Shown piece by piece: positions 16,504 to 25,621 of a DNA stretch of 35,550 nucleotides. The position numbers were made by a program, and so were the translations under genes. The stretch lies in NCBI GenBank assembly GCA_009924775.1, contig RFQY01000006.1, positions 1-35,550 on the forward strand. Direction: 5' to 3'. A model generated the notes under the pieces. That model searched no databases. It had not been told where the DNA came from and saw only the letters and a program-made list of their open reading frames with translations. Each line of letters begins with the position of its first letter. Position 1 is the stretch's first letter. The DNA comes from Paracoccaceae bacterium. GTDB lineage: Bacteria; Pseudomonadota; Alphaproteobacteria; Rhodobacterales; Rhodobacteraceae.

Positions 16504-18129
16504 ATGACCCAGCCGCAAATCCCGATGTTTCACTCTTTGGCGCAGGCCATCGCTGATCATGGCACCGACACGCTGTTTGGGCTGATGGGCGATGCCAACC
16601 TCTTTATGGTGGATCACTACGTGCGTGGGTGCGGGGGCCGGTTTGTGCCCGCCGCCCACGAAGGCAGCAGCGTGCTGATGGCCTTGGCCTATTCCTATGT
16701 CAGCGACCGCGTGGGCGTGGCCACCATTACCCACGGCCCTGCCCTGACCAATTGCATGACCGCCCTAACCGAGGGCGCGCGCGGCAACCAACCCATGGTG
16801 CTATTGGCGGGCGACACGCCCGTTTCCAACCCCCGCCACCTGCAAAGCATCGATCAGCGTGCGGTGGTCAAGGCCACCGGCGCCGGGTTCGAGCAGCTGC
16901 GCAGCCCCGAAACCGCCAGCGCCGATTTGGCCCGCGCCTTTTACCGCGCACGGGTGGAACGGCGGCCTGTTGTGTTGAACATTCCTGCCGATTTCATGTG
17001 GCAAAACGTGGTGCATCACACCCGCGTTCTGAACGTGTTCGACAGCCCCGGCGCACCGGCCCATAGCGATGTGCTGGATCAGGCCGTGGGCATGCTGGCA
17101 TCGGCGCGCAGGCCCTTGATCTTGGCAGGCGGCGGCGCCATTGGCGCGCGGGAACAGATCTTGCGCTTGGCCGAACGGCTGCAGGCGCCCGTGGCCACCA
17201 CCCTAAAAGCCAAGGGGCTGTTCACCGGGCACCCGCAAAACATGGATATTTTCGGCACGCTCAGCACGCCCGCCGCCTACGAGGTGATTGCCAAGGCCGA
17301 TTGCGTGCTGTGTTTTGGCACCGGCCTGCATGATTTCACCACCGATCGCGGCAAACTGATGCAGAAAAAGCGCATCATTCAGGTGGATATCACCCCCACC
17401 GCCATTGGTGGCGGCGTGCATCCCGATGCCGCCCTTGTGGCAGATGCCGGGCTGGCGGCCGAGACCATTTTGTACTGGCTGGATCAGGCAGAAATCCCCG
17501 CCAGCGGCTTTAGCCTTGAATTGCAGCCCGATACGCTGACGCGCCACCCGGTTGAAGGGGGCAAAACCGCGCCGGGTTTTGTAAATTTTGTCGCCGCGTT
17601 GGAACGGTTAAACGAAGCGCTGCCACAAAACCGCCTGCTGGTCACAGATGGTGGCCGCTTCATGACCGAGGTGTGGTGCCGCGTGGCGGTGCCTGATCCA
17701 AAAAGCTTTCTGGCCCCGGTCTATTTCGGCTCGATCGGATTGGGGTTGCAACAGGCGATAGGCGCGGGGCTGGCGCGGCCAGATCGCACCGTGGTGCTGT
17801 TTAGCGGCGATGGCGGGTTCATGATGGGCGGTATAAACGAGTTTAACACCGCCGTCCGGCTGGGCCTGCGCATGATCGTTGTGGTGGCCAATGACAGCGC
17901 CTATGGGGCCGAACATATCCAGTTCCGCGACCGCCAGATGGACCCCAGCCTGACCCAATTCAACTGGCCCTCGTTTGCTGAAATGGCGGTGGCCATGGGC
18001 GGCTATGGAGTGATTGTGCGCAGCGCCGAAGATCTAGAGGGGGCGATTGCAAAAATCGAGGGGGCAAACCGCCCGCTGCTGATCGAGCTGTGCCTAGACC
18101 CGGAAAATGTGCCGCGTATGCGCGCGTAA
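16504..18129 (+). CDS. Thiamine diphosphate-dependent enzyme, acetolactate synthase-like
   Basis: A 541-residue ThDP enzyme with the three-domain layout of acetolactate synthase, benzoylformate decarboxylase and relatives. Glu53 (AAHEGSSVLMA) matches the catalytic glutamate that activates ThDP, and the cofactor/Mg site GDGG-FMMGGINEFNTAV begins at Gly435. A middle domain with LILAGGGAIG follows the family. It is not the housekeeping IlvB: it is shorter, has no ilvN partner nearby, and the pocket sequence differs. Substrate and reaction (decarboxylation, carboligation or C-C lyase) are unknown. The ATG has gagg upstream. It is divergent from an Lrp/AsnC regulator and ends at a strong terminator shared with cycA. 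Family secure, function open. Confidence 0.85.
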   Translation: MTQPQIPMFHSLAQAIADHGTDTLFGLMGDANLFMVDHYVRGCGGRFVPAAHEGSSVLMALAYSYVSDRVGVATITHGPALTNCMTALTEGARGNQPMVLLAGDTPVSNPRHLQSIDQRAVVKATGAGFEQLRSPETASADLARAFYRARVERRPVVLNIPADFMWQNVVHHTRVLNVFDSPGAPAHSDVLDQAVGMLASARRPLILAGGGAIGAREQILRLAERLQAPVATTLKAKGLFTGHPQNMDIFGTLSTPAAYEVIAKADCVLCFGTGLHDFTTDRGKLMQKKRIIQVDITPTAIGGGVHPDAALVADAGLAAETILYWLDQAEIPASGFSLELQPDTLTRHPVEGGKTAPGFVNFVAALERLNEALPQNRLLVTDGGRFMTEVWCRVAVPDPKSFLAPVYFGSIGLGLQQAIGAGLARPDRTVVLFSGDGGFMMGGINEFNTAVRLGLRMIVVVANDSAYGAEHIQFRDRQMDPSLTQFNWPSFAEMAVAMGGYGVIVRSAEDLEGAIAKIEGANRPLLIELCLDPENVPRMRA

Positions 18130-18158
18130 AACGGCAGGGCCAATACCCTGCCGTTTTT
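18129..18158. terminator. Bidirectional intrinsic terminator between the ThDP gene and cycA
   Basis: An 11-bp stem AAACGGCAGGG / CCCTGCCGTTT with loop CCAATA and T-runs on both strands. It overlaps the stop codon of the + strand ThDP gene and lies 13 nt beyond the cycA stop on the minus strand, so it can end both transcripts and marks the 3' end of the photosynthesis superoperon. Confidence 0.88.
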
Positions 18159-18171
18159 GAAAAAGCGCCGA

Positions 18172-18600
18172 TTACTGCGTGATCGAGGCCAGATAGGCCG
18201 CGATGTTGTTCGCGTCTTCTTCTTTGCGCAGCTTGAACGCCATCTTGGTTTTCGCGCGCTTGTCGTCCAGCTTGGTTTTCAGAAAATCGCGCGGATCTTG
18301 CACGTAAACGGCCAGCTCTTCAGCCGTCCAGACAAAGCCGCCTGCACCCAGCTTCACCAAATCATCCCCGTATTTATTGCCAAAATCGGCGTCAGTGCCC
18401 GCCTGACGGCCGACCACGCCATAAAGGTTGGGGCCTGTTTTGGTGTTTTCGCGCCCTGCAATCACATTGCCAGCATCATCTTGGATGCGGTGGCAATTCT
18501 TGCACTGCTTTTCAAACACCTCTTGGCCTGCCCCTACGTCGCCCGCAAGAACCGGGGCGGCGGCGGTGACAAAACCGACAATCAGTAGTTTCTTCAGCAT
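18172..18600 (-). CDS. cycA: Cytochrome c2
   Basis: A 142-residue periplasmic class I c-type cytochrome. The signal peptide is residues 1-19 or 20 (LLIVGFVTAAAPVLA). Haem attaches at Cys33-x-x-Cys36-His37 and Met120 in KTKMAFKL is the expected sixth ligand. The blocks TGPNLYGVVGRQAGT and NNIAAYL are typical of cytochrome c2, the carrier that reduces the photo-oxidised reaction centre and also serves the bc1/cbb3 chain. The ATG at 18600 has a very strong ribosome binding site, aaaggaggaag. It is the last gene of the minus-strand photosynthesis series, 53 nt after hemA, preceded by an inverted repeat and followed by a terminator. Confidence 0.96.
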   Translation of the reverse strand: MLKKLLIVGFVTAAAPVLAGDVGAGQEVFEKQCKNCHRIQDDAGNVIAGRENTKTGPNLYGVVGRQAGTDADFGNKYGDDLVKLGAGGFVWTAEELAVYVQDPRDFLKTKLDDKRAKTKMAFKLRKEEDANNIAAYLASITQ

Positions 18601-18614
18601 TACACTTCCTCCTT

Positions 18615-18638
18615 TGACCATTGGATTACGTATGGTCA
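18615..18638. repeat. Inverted repeat TGACCAT-N10-ATGGTCA between hemA and cycA
   Basis: Perfect 7-bp arms lie directly ahead of the cycA ribosome binding site. In RNA they would form a hairpin in the hemA-cycA message that may affect processing or stability and help set the high cytochrome level. As DNA it could be an operator for a cycA-specific promoter. Neither role is proven. Confidence 0.45.
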
Positions 18639-18653
18639 TTCATCTTGGATCAC

Positions 18654-19865
18654 TTATGCCACGGCTTTTGCCAAGGCGCATTGCGCCCACAGCGATGTCA
18701 GCGCCACCACAAGGCGGTCAATATCGGCATCCGAATGCAAAGGGCCGGGTGTGATGCGCAAGCGTTCGGTGCCTTTGGGCACAGTGGGGTAGTTGATGGG
18801 CTGCACGTAGATACCCCAGTCGCGCAGCAAAATATCCGAAACCATCCGGCATTTGACCGGGTCGCCGATATGCACCGGGATGATGTGGCTGTCATTGCGC
18901 ATATGGGGAATGCCCGCCTCGTCCAGCCGCGCGCGCAGCCGCGCCACGCGGTCGCGTTGGGCCATACGTTCGCTTTGCGACGTTTTCAAATGGCTGATCG
19001 ACGTCATCGCCGAGGCCGCAATCGCGGGCGGCAGGGCGGTTGTGAAAATAAACCCCGAGGCATAAGAGCGGATGAAATCACACAGCGCATGGCTGCCGGT
19101 GATATAGCCCCCCATCACGCCATAGGCCTTGCCCAGCGTGCCCTCGATCAGGCTGATCCGGTCCGCCAGCCCACGTTCTTCGGACACGCCGCCGCCGCGC
19201 AGGCCATACATGCCCACCGCGTGCACCTCGTCCAGATAGGTCAGCGCGCCATGGGCTTCGGCCACCTCGACGATTTCGCGCATGGGGCAAATATCGCCAT
19301 CCATGGAATAAACGGATTCAAAGGCCACAATTTTGGGCCGGTCGCCAACCGCCTTTAATTTACGGTCCAGATCGCGCCAATCGTTGTGCTTCCACAGCAC
19401 TTTATCGGCACGGCTGTGGCGGATGCCTTCGATCATGCTGGCATGGTTCATCTCGTCCGACAAGATCACCGCGCCGGGGATGCGCGCGCCCAAGGTAGAC
19501 AAAGCCGCCCAATTCGACACATAGCCCGAGGTAAACAGCAGCGCCTGCTCTTTGCCATGCAGATCGGCCAGTTCCTGTTCCAGCAGGCGGTGCAGGTGGT
19601 TATTGCCCGAAATGTTGCGCGTGCCCCCTGCCCCGGTGCCACAGGCCTGCGCCGTGCGTACCATGCTGTCGATCACGTCGGGGTGGTGGCCCATGCCCAG
19701 ATAATCGTTCGAGCACCACACAGTGACATCTTGAACACCGTCATCGTTGAAATGGCGCACTTGTGGGAATTGCCCGCATTTGCGCTCTACTTCCGTGAAC
19801 ACGCGATAATTGCCCTCTTGGCGCAGCTGGTCCAATTGGCCGCTGAAAAAATCATCAAAGTCCAT
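18654..19865 (-). CDS. hemA: 5-Aminolevulinate synthase
   Basis: A 403-residue PLP enzyme that condenses glycine and succinyl-CoA to 5-aminolevulinate, the first step of the C4 tetrapyrrole route of alphaproteobacteria. PLP-binding Lys246 lies in [20 protein letters not shown] at 211-221 is the cofactor-ring Asp region; [11 protein letters not shown] and [12 protein letters not shown] are family motifs. Length is normal. The start at 19865 ([11 protein letters not shown]) has agagga upstream and overlaps the puhE stop by 11 nt, so translation is coupled. Its place within the photosynthesis series means ALA supply rises with pigment demand. A second ALA synthase gene elsewhere in the genome is possible, as in Rhodobacter sphaeroides. 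Confidence 0.97.
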   Translation of the reverse strand: MDFDDFFSGQLDQLRQEGNYRVFTEVERKCGQFPQVRHFNDDGVQDVTVWCSNDYLGMGHHPDVIDSMVRTAQACGTGAGGTRNISGNNHLHRLLEQELADLHGKEQALLFTSGYVSNWAALSTLGARIPGAVILSDEMNHASMIEGIRHSRADKVLWKHNDWRDLDRKLKAVGDRPKIVAFESVYSMDGDICPMREIVEVAEAHGALTYLDEVHAVGMYGLRGGGVSEERGLADRISLIEGTLGKAYGVMGGYITGSHALCDFIRSYASGFIFTTALPPAIAASAMTSISHLKTSQSERMAQRDRVARLRARLDEAGIPHMRNDSHIIPVHIGDPVKCRMVSDILLRDWGIYVQPINYPTVPKGTERLRITPGPLHSDADIDRLVVALTSLWAQCALAKAVA

Positions 19866-20694
19866 GTTCAGTCCTCTTTGTAATCGTTGTCTCGACAGTG
19901 TGGGCGCGGCGGCGGGCGGCGGGGCCAATCATCCAGCTCCACAACCGATCGTCGCGAAAGCGCCACACCATGAACCAATGTTCCAACAGCGCCAGCGCGG
20001 TTAAGATGCTCAGCAGCAAAAAGCCCAACAAGGCCCCCTGCGTCTGGGCGGAATGCGCGGCCATAAGCCGCTCTAGAAAACAGCCCAGACCTAGGGCCAA
20101 CAGGGTAACCGATACCGGGAAAAATGCGGTGATCGGGCCGGTGCGAAAGTAACTGGCCAGATGCGATATGGGTTTGGGCAGGAAATGCACATTGATGCGC
20201 GGCACGCCCAAAAACAGGTTCAGCTTGGCCGAGATGCGCGCCCCAAAAAGCACCGCAAAGGTCCAAAAGGCGAAACTGTTTTCCGCCCCCTTGGATGCAT
20301 AGGCCAAAACCGCCAGCGCCAGCGCCAACAGCAATTCGTGCCATGCCACGGCCAAAAAGGCTGCGCGAAACCGTCCTTGGCCATCCAGCCCCTGCGGGCA
20401 AGGCGCCTTGTTTGGCCCGGTGATCACGCCAGACAAAAACGCCAGCTCCGCCCACGCCCAGATCATCATGGCCGACAAAAACGCCACCCACACGCCAAAG
20501 CGCCCGGTATCGTCCAAGGAATGCGCCACGCCATAGCCGCCCAATACCAATAACGGCAGGGAATACAGCACCGAATTGAGGTGCTGATCGGCATCGCCGC
20601 GATCTGCGCGATGCACGCGCCACAGCAAAATGCCGGTGGCAAACCACCACAGGAACAGCGCGGCCGGGGCTGCGATCCAGTGTGCTTGCCACAA
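19855..20694 (-). CDS. puhE: Photosynthetic complex assembly protein PuhE
   Basis: A 279-residue membrane protein with about seven hydrophobic segments, recognised as PuhE by its place between acsF and hemA and by motifs such as [12 protein letters not shown] at the start and [22 protein letters not shown] in the middle. PuhE in Rhodobacter affects reaction-centre and light-harvesting assembly or bacteriochlorophyll supply; the exact activity is not known. The start codon is TTG at 20694, supported by aaggag seven bases upstream; a downstream ATG would delete most of the protein. The C-terminus is basic and overlaps the hemA start. Confidence 0.9.
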   Translation of the reverse strand: MWQAHWIAAPAALFLWWFATGILLWRVHRADRGDADQHLNSVLYSLPLLVLGGYGVAHSLDDTGRFGVWVAFLSAMMIWAWAELAFLSGVITGPNKAPCPQGLDGQGRFRAAFLAVAWHELLLALALAVLAYASKGAENSFAFWTFAVLFGARISAKLNLFLGVPRINVHFLPKPISHLASYFRTGPITAFFPVSVTLLALGLGCFLERLMAAHSAQTQGALLGFLLLSILTALALLEHWFMVWRFRDDRLWSWMIGPAARRRAHTVETTITKRTEHGL

Positions 20695-20745
20695 ATCTCT
20701 GCTCCTTCATCGGGGGCGCCTGCCGTGGCAAGCGCCCGGGTTACA

Positions 20746-21840
20746 TCAATACATCGGCTGCAGCCGCACCGAGGCGGGCAGTTCGTTTTTGCGCACAGGC
20801 AGCGTGTAGAGGCGCAAAAATGCCAGCCCCGCCTGCGCACCGCCCGTCACCTTGGACAGCCAGCCGCCGAAACCGCCACGGGCATGGCCCGCCTCGATTT
20901 TGCGAAAGGCCCGTTCGATCCGTTTTAGGTTGGGGATCCATGCGGGATGGTCGATATCCAGCTCTACCGGGAACACCTGCCGGGCAATGGCCGAGGTTTT
21001 GCGAAACACCTCTTGGTCATACCAATCGATATCCACACCCAGCGCATTGTGGAAATGCACCCGCGCATGATCGCGCACCCACATGGTGGAATAAACCGCC
21101 ACCAAAAAGAACCGGATCCACAGCTTGTTGACAAAGCTTTCGGTAATCTTGGGGTCGGTGCGCATCAGCAGCGCGAAGGCCTCGCCATGGCTGAACTCGT
21201 CATTGCACCATTCTTTGAACCACTTGAAAATTGGGTGGAACCGCTGCTCGGGGTTGGCTTCGAGGTGGCGATAGATGGTGATATAACGCGCGTAGCCAAT
21301 TTTTTCCGACAGGTAGGTGGCGTAATAGATAAATTTGGGCCGGAAATAGGTGTATTTTTTGGCCTTGGTCAAAAAGCCCAAGTTCACCGCCACGCCCGCC
21401 TCGCGCAGGGCATCATTGATAAAGCCTGCATGGCGGGCCTCGTCGCGCGACATAAGCGAGAACAGCTCGCAGATATCGGGGTTGCTGCCGCGGCGCTTCA
21501 TTTCTTTGTACAGCACGCAGCCCGAAAATTCGGCGGTGCAGCTGGAGACCAGAAAATCGATGAATTCGGCGCGCAACTCTGGGTCCATGCCTTCCCAATC
21601 GATTTTGTCCCAATCGGCGTTTTTCTTGAAATGGCCCTTGTTGGGATCGCTGCGCATTTGGTCCAGCAACACATCCCAATCTTGACGCACCGGGCTGACA
21701 TCGATGCGGTCCAGCTCGTCGAAATCGGTGGTGTAGAAGCGCGGGTTCAGCAGCGTTGTATCCGTGGCCATGGCCGTGGTGTCGAACCGGTCGGAAATTT
21801 CTGCGTGCAATTCATCGTGGGTGGTGGCGTGCATGTTCAT
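20746..21840 (-). CDS. acsF: Mg-protoporphyrin IX monomethyl ester oxidative cyclase
   Basis: A 364-residue di-iron membrane-associated enzyme that uses O2 to form ring E of bacteriochlorophyll, giving protochlorophyllide. Two ExxH iron-binding motifs are visible: Glu134-x-x-His137 (RDEARHAGF) and Glu215-x-x-His218 (DEFSHGEAF). NPRFYTTDFDELDRIDVSP near residues 32-50 is typical of AcsF. The first ATG (21840) is favoured because gaggag sits eight bases upstream. It overlaps bciE by 4 nt (ATGA), linking enzyme and partner. No anaerobic bchE lies in this window, so this route needs oxygen unless bchE is elsewhere. Confidence 0.97.
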   Translation of the reverse strand: MNMHATTHDELHAEISDRFDTTAMATDTTLLNPRFYTTDFDELDRIDVSPVRQDWDVLLDQMRSDPNKGHFKKNADWDKIDWEGMDPELRAEFIDFLVSSCTAEFSGCVLYKEMKRRGSNPDICELFSLMSRDEARHAGFINDALREAGVAVNLGFLTKAKKYTYFRPKFIYYATYLSEKIGYARYITIYRHLEANPEQRFHPIFKWFKEWCNDEFSHGEAFALLMRTDPKITESFVNKLWIRFFLVAVYSTMWVRDHARVHFHNALGVDIDWYDQEVFRKTSAIARQVFPVELDIDHPAWIPNLKRIERAFRKIEAGHARGGFGGWLSKVTGGAQAGLAFLRLYTLPVRKNELPASVRLQPMY

Positions 21841-22133
21841 ACTGTCATCTCCTCGGAGAACGAGAATTCACACAGTTCGATGAATTCCAGGTCCCCTGTC
21901 AGGCGGGTCCATAGGCGTTCCAAAGCGCTGGCGCGGGTAATTTGGGCTGTGCGGCGCTCTTCAATCACCTCGCCCCATGCCGCCAAAACCGGCGGCCCCT
22001 CGACCAACACCTCGTCACCGGGGTGAATGACGGAACCATCGTCAAAGCGCACATGGGCATGCAGGCTTTCGAAACGGTGGCTGACTTCAACGGTACAAGG
22101 CACCTTTTCGATACGTTTTCTAAATAGTGACAT
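21837..22133 (-). CDS. bciE: BciE-like small subunit of the oxidative cyclase
   Basis: A 98-residue soluble protein beginning MSLFRKRIEKVPCTVEVSH. BciE, about 100 residues, is the partner needed by the alphaproteobacterial type of AcsF; members lie immediately upstream of acsF. Position, size and the DDGSVIHPGDEVLVEGPP block near residues 31-48 fit. Its stop overlaps the acsF start in an ATGA, so the two are made together. The ribosome binding site is gggag, six bases ahead of the ATG. I identify it mainly by context, because I cannot align it to known BciE sequences here. Confidence 0.8.
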   Translation of the reverse strand: MSLFRKRIEKVPCTVEVSHRFESLHAHVRFDDGSVIHPGDEVLVEGPPVLAAWGEVIEERRTAQITRASALERLWTRLTGDLEFIELCEFSFSEEMTV

Positions 22134-22163
22134 TGTTTTCTCCCGATTATTTTTGCTTTTGGG

Positions 22164-22661
22164 TCAGTTCTGCGCCGGCACGTTGGCCGCCAGCAGGCGC
22201 TCGAAAGCGGCTTGGTTATCCGTGCCAAAAGCAGTCAGCTCGACGCGGAATTCGGTGTAATCGTCCAAGGCGGCCAAACGGCCGTTTTCAAATTTGACGA
22301 TGCGAATGGGCAGGGTGGGGTCTATGCCGTGGCGGCGGCGCATTGTGGCCAGCCCGTTTTGCACCACGGTGATGAACCCACCATGGGGCAGATCGGCCAG
22401 AAGCCGGCCATCGATGTCTTGCACCACAACAGATTGCGCATCGCCGCCAATCAGCCGCAAGGGCCATTCTGCCACAATCGGCGCCTGCGCGGGCACGGCG
22501 ATTTTGGGTTGACCCGTGAAGCTGGCATAAGAGACCAGCGCCAAGGTGATCGCGGCCAGGCCAAACATAGCGCGCACCAAACCCAGTGGGATCATATCGT
22601 TTTGATCGGCCCGCTTAAAGGCGGGGCGGCGGGGGCTGTTTTGGGTGTCGATACTGGCCAT
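22164..22661 (-). CDS. puhC: Photosynthetic complex assembly protein PuhC
   Basis: A 165-residue protein with a cytoplasmic basic N-terminus, one membrane helix at about residues 25-45 (MIPLGLVRAMFGLAAITLAL) and a periplasmic C-terminal domain. PuhC helps organise or assemble the reaction centre-LH1 core in Rhodobacter. The block QDIDGRLLADLPHGGFITV near 81-99 and the FENGRLAALDDYTEFRVEL segment are typical. It lies 21 nt after puhB and 30 nt before bciE on the minus strand, within the superoperon. The ribosome binding site is aaggac. Identification rests on order and domain layout. Confidence 0.9.
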   Translation of the reverse strand: MASIDTQNSPRRPAFKRADQNDMIPLGLVRAMFGLAAITLALVSYASFTGQPKIAVPAQAPIVAEWPLRLIGGDAQSVVVQDIDGRLLADLPHGGFITVVQNGLATMRRRHGIDPTLPIRIVKFENGRLAALDDYTEFRVELTAFGTDNQAAFERLLAANVPAQN

Positions 22662-22682
22662 GGCTTGTCCTTTGCGCGCGCG

Positions 22683-23336
22683 TTATTCGGCGGCCACCAT
22701 CCCACCTTCGGGGCGGGCGGCGGTGTTGGGTGTGATTTTGGCCAAAACCGGCTGGGCCACGCGGGCCTCGGCGGCATCGGCCAAGATCTGGGCCACGGCC
22801 TGGGCATCGGGGATGGCGCGCAGCGCGGGCTGTGTGCGGCTGACATGCCAAGGCCTGCAATGGGGCCACAACACCAGATAAGAAAACCGTGTTTCCCCCA
22901 GCGTTTGCAGCGCGATCGTGCCCACACCGCCGCGTGTTTCGCTAAGATCTGCCGCGGCCAACTGCCGAAACGGAATGTTCAGCGTGACATTGAGCGCGGC
23001 ACCAATACGCATGGCGACGCGGGCAGTGGTGATGGTGTAAACGGTGCTGCGGGCCTGCACCCATGCCAGCCCCAGCACAACCGCCGCCGCCGCCGCCCAT
23101 AGCAGCGCATAAGGCAGCCCATAAGCAAAGCCGCCCGCCACACCGCCTTGGATCACCCCAACGCTAAAGCGCCAGGCGATGACCACCAAGAAATAGGCGC
23201 TGATCCAGCCCAGCTTGAATGCCTCGCGCGCCAAGCGCCATGTATCGGGCCGGCCCTGCCATAAAATCTGCTCGTCCATGGGGGGCTGTTCTGGCAGCCC
23301 CTTTACGGGTTCGAAGGCAAAATCATCATGTGGCAT
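22683..23336 (-). CDS. puhB: Photosynthetic complex assembly protein PuhB
   Basis: A 217-residue membrane protein with a pleckstrin-homology-like fold typical of PuhB. The N-terminal DEQILWQGRPDTWRLAREAF is the PH-like entry motif, followed by hydrophobic segments at about 43-65 and 75-93 and the cytoplasmic STVYTITTARVAMRIG region. PuhB is a dimeric assembly factor of the reaction centre. The ATG at 23336 has aaaaggag six bases upstream. It sits 36 nt after puhA and 21 nt before puhC. Confidence 0.92.
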   Translation of the reverse strand: MPHDDFAFEPVKGLPEQPPMDEQILWQGRPDTWRLAREAFKLGWISAYFLVVIAWRFSVGVIQGGVAGGFAYGLPYALLWAAAAAVVLGLAWVQARSTVYTITTARVAMRIGAALNVTLNIPFRQLAAADLSETRGGVGTIALQTLGETRFSYLVLWPHCRPWHVSRTQPALRAIPDAQAVAQILADAAEARVAQPVLAKITPNTAARPEGGMVAAE

Positions 23337-23372
23337 AGCCGGCTCCTTTTGTTATTGTCTTGGGTCAGCAGC

Positions 23373-24170
23373 TCAAACCGGGCTGGACAGAACCTGCCCC
23401 AAGGCTTTCAGCTTCGAGGGGCGTTTGTCGGCGGTGTACATGTACCCACCCGCCACAAAGGCCGAGATCTTCTCTTCCTCAAGCTTGGTGACCTGCGCAT
23501 CAGATGCGGTGGTGGGAATGTCGACAAACGACACCGAATCCAGCGCATTCACGATGACTGCATCGGATTTGATCCGCACCATCGGCATCGGCACAAGCCG
23601 CGTGCCACCACCGGTAAGCGTGACCTCAAGGTAGCGCACCAGCTGTTCGGGCACATCAACCCAGATATCGCTGACCACACCGGGCGATTGCAGATCGTGG
23701 CATTTCACCGGCAAACCGCGCGGGTCGCGCCCGGCGGCCACGCTAAAGCCGCCCAGTTTGGACATTGGCTGAATTTTTGCGTGGCCGTGGCCATCCAGTT
23801 CCGCCTCGTCGCGGCGGGCAGCCCAAGCCGCCGGGCCCACGCCGTCGCGCAGGGCATCGCCCGTTGGCGCATAGGGAAACCCGCCCGAACCTGCGGTGGG
23901 CGCCAAGGCCAATTCCCGCGCCTCGCGCTGGTAGTCTGGCACGGTATAGGTGCCGCGCGCGTGGGGCAGATCAAAGGTTTTCTGCTCGGGAAGCGAAAAG
24001 AACGACTGCGCAGCGCTGCCGTCTTCATTTTCCAGCGGGTAGCCTTCGCGCATGTTTTCGCGCTGGATGTAGTAGATCAGCCCCGCGAAAAACAGCCAAA
24101 ACAGGTAAAGTGCTACCTGCGCCAGATCGACATTTGCAAAGAAAATCCAACCATATGGGGTATCCATCAT
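23373..24170 (-). CDS. puhA: Photosynthetic reaction centre subunit H
   Basis: A 265-residue H subunit of the type II reaction centre. It has one N-terminal membrane helix (about residues 11-32, [20 protein letters not shown]) followed by [19 protein letters not shown], the classic H-subunit signature, and a cytoplasmic PRC-barrel domain that shields the quinone site and guides proton uptake. Length matches the family (about 255-265). Two adjacent ATGs begin the frame; with aaggaggact directly upstream the second (24167) may be the real start. It lies 14 nt after lhaA and heads the puhABC group. The strong ribosome binding site agrees with the need for stoichiometric amounts. Confidence 0.98.
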   Translation of the reverse strand: MMDTPYGWIFFANVDLAQVALYLFWLFFAGLIYYIQRENMREGYPLENEDGSAAQSFFSLPEQKTFDLPHARGTYTVPDYQREARELALAPTAGSGGFPYAPTGDALRDGVGPAAWAARRDEAELDGHGHAKIQPMSKLGGFSVAAGRDPRGLPVKCHDLQSPGVVSDIWVDVPEQLVRYLEVTLTGGGTRLVPMPMVRIKSDAVIVNALDSVSFVDIPTTASDAQVTKLEEEKISAFVAGGYMYTADKRPSKLKALGQVLSSPV

Positions 24171-24184
24171 AGTCCTCCTTCAGG

Positions 24185-25621
24185 TCATGTCGGAAAATCG
24201 GCCAAGCCGATCCGACGGTTCGTTGTTTGGTTAAGTTTGTGAATGCGGTTGCGAACAAGCGGGCCCAACACCAAAAGCGTGAGGAACAGCAGCCCAATTT
24301 CCAGATGATACACGACGGAATAGCCGGTTTCCGGCCCGGTCAGCGCCGGGCCCAAACGGCCCATATCGGCCAAGCCCTGCACCACGTCGCGCAAGGTGCC
24401 ACCAATGATGGTGGACAGCCCCGCCGCTGTGGCCTGCGCAGCACCCCATGCGCCCAGCGCAAGCCCGCCGCCCACGATGCCCAAACGCGGTATTTCCATT
24501 GCCGCCGTCAGGGTCGAGACAGAAAACAGCCCAAGGCCCAAGCCCACACCAAATGCGCCAAAGAAAAACACCGCCGATTGCGCCAAGGGGGCCGAGAAAA
24601 TAACTGCCGAAAACGCCGCGATACCCACCAAGATACCGCGCGCCGCGATGCGATAGGGGTCTGTCGCGCGGGCCAGCCAGCGCGCGGCCATGCCAAAGCC
24701 CAAAAGCGCACCAACCGACCAGATCGCCGTCAGCGCGGTTGTGGCGGCCACTGGCAAGCCCAGCACCTCGCCGCCATAGGGTTCTAGCAACACGTCTTGC
24801 ATGTTGAACGCCAGACCCCCAAAAAACACCACCGCCAACAGGCGGCCCGCTTGGCCACCGGCCAGATAATCGGCCCAAGCGGCCTTGAAGGCCGGGCGCG
24901 GTTCAGCCCTTTGGTTTTTGGGTTGCGGCACCAGTTTTTCTTGTTTCCACAAGGCCACGATGTTCAGCAACAAGGTGGCCAAGGCACTGCCCTGCACAAC
25001 GCGGATCAACTGCAATTCGCTGAAATCACGCAGCAAAAAGCCAACAATCAGCGACGAAATGGCCATGCCCACCAAAAAGGTAACGTAAAGCAATGCCACC
25101 ACGCGGGGGCGGTTTTCGTCGTCGGCGCGATCAGCGGCCAAGGCAATGCCCGCGGTTTGGGTCATATGCAGGCCAAGGCCCGTCATCAAAAACGCCAAGG
25201 CCACCAGCACCTCACCGGCAAAGGCCAATTCGTGCACATTGTCACCGGTCAAAACGATCAGCGCGAAAGGCATCACCGCAAGCCCGCCAAATTGCCACAG
25301 CGAGCCGAACCACAAATAAGGCACCCGTTTCCACCCAATGGCCGAGCGGTGGGTGTCCGAACGAAAGCCCAAAAACGCCCGGAAGGGCGCCACCAGCACC
25401 GGCAGGGCGATCATGGCGGCCACCAACGAGGCGGCAATCGACATTTCCACAATCATCACCCGGTTCAGCGTGCCCAGCAGCAATACCGAGGCCATCCCGA
25501 CCGAGATCTGAAACAGGCTTAGCCGCAAGATCTGCGACAGCGGCAGCCCTTCGCTGGCGGCATCGGCAAAAGGCAACCAAGACGTGCCCAAAGACTGCAA
25601 AAGGCGCTTGGATAAGATCAT
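24185..25621 (-). CDS. lhaA: LhaA light-harvesting 1 assembly protein (PucC family)
   Basis: A 478-residue membrane protein with about twelve helices, of the bacteriochlorophyll-delivery PucC/LhaA family distantly related to MFS carriers. Recognised by PVLVAPFRAFLGFRSDTH at about 74-91, IGWKRVPYLWFGSLWQFGG and TQTAGIALAADR, which are family signatures. It aids assembly of LH1 around the reaction centre. The start ATG at 25621 overlaps the bchM stop in an ATGA; an open frame running further upstream is bchM read in the wrong frame. It is followed by puhA after 14 nt. In this family the position between bchM and puhA points to LhaA rather than PucC. Confidence 0.95.
   Translation of the reverse strand: MILSKRLLQSLGTSWLPFADAASEGLPLSQILRLSLFQISVGMASVLLLGTLNRVMIVEMSIAASLVAAMIALPVLVAPFRAFLGFRSDTHRSAIGWKRVPYLWFGSLWQFGGLAVMPFALIVLTGDNVHELAFAGEVLVALAFLMTGLGLHMTQTAGIALAADRADDENRPRVVALLYVTFLVGMAISSLIVGFLLRDFSELQLIRVVQGSALATLLLNIVALWKQEKLVPQPKNQRAEPRPAFKAAWADYLAGGQAGRLLAVVFFGGLAFNMQDVLLEPYGGEVLGLPVAATTALTAIWSVGALLGFGMAARWLARATDPYRIAARGILVGIAAFSAVIFSAPLAQSAVFFFGAFGVGLGLGLFSVSTLTAAMEIPRLGIVGGGLALGAWGAAQATAAGLSTIIGGTLRDVVQGLADMGRLGPALTGPETGYSVVYHLEIGLLFLTLLVLGPLVRNRIHKLNQTTNRRIGLADFPT

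Noticed and set aside
16504-18129. ThDP enzyme as housekeeping acetolactate synthase IlvB
   Set aside because: No ilvN or ilvC nearby, own Lrp/AsnC regulator, shorter length.
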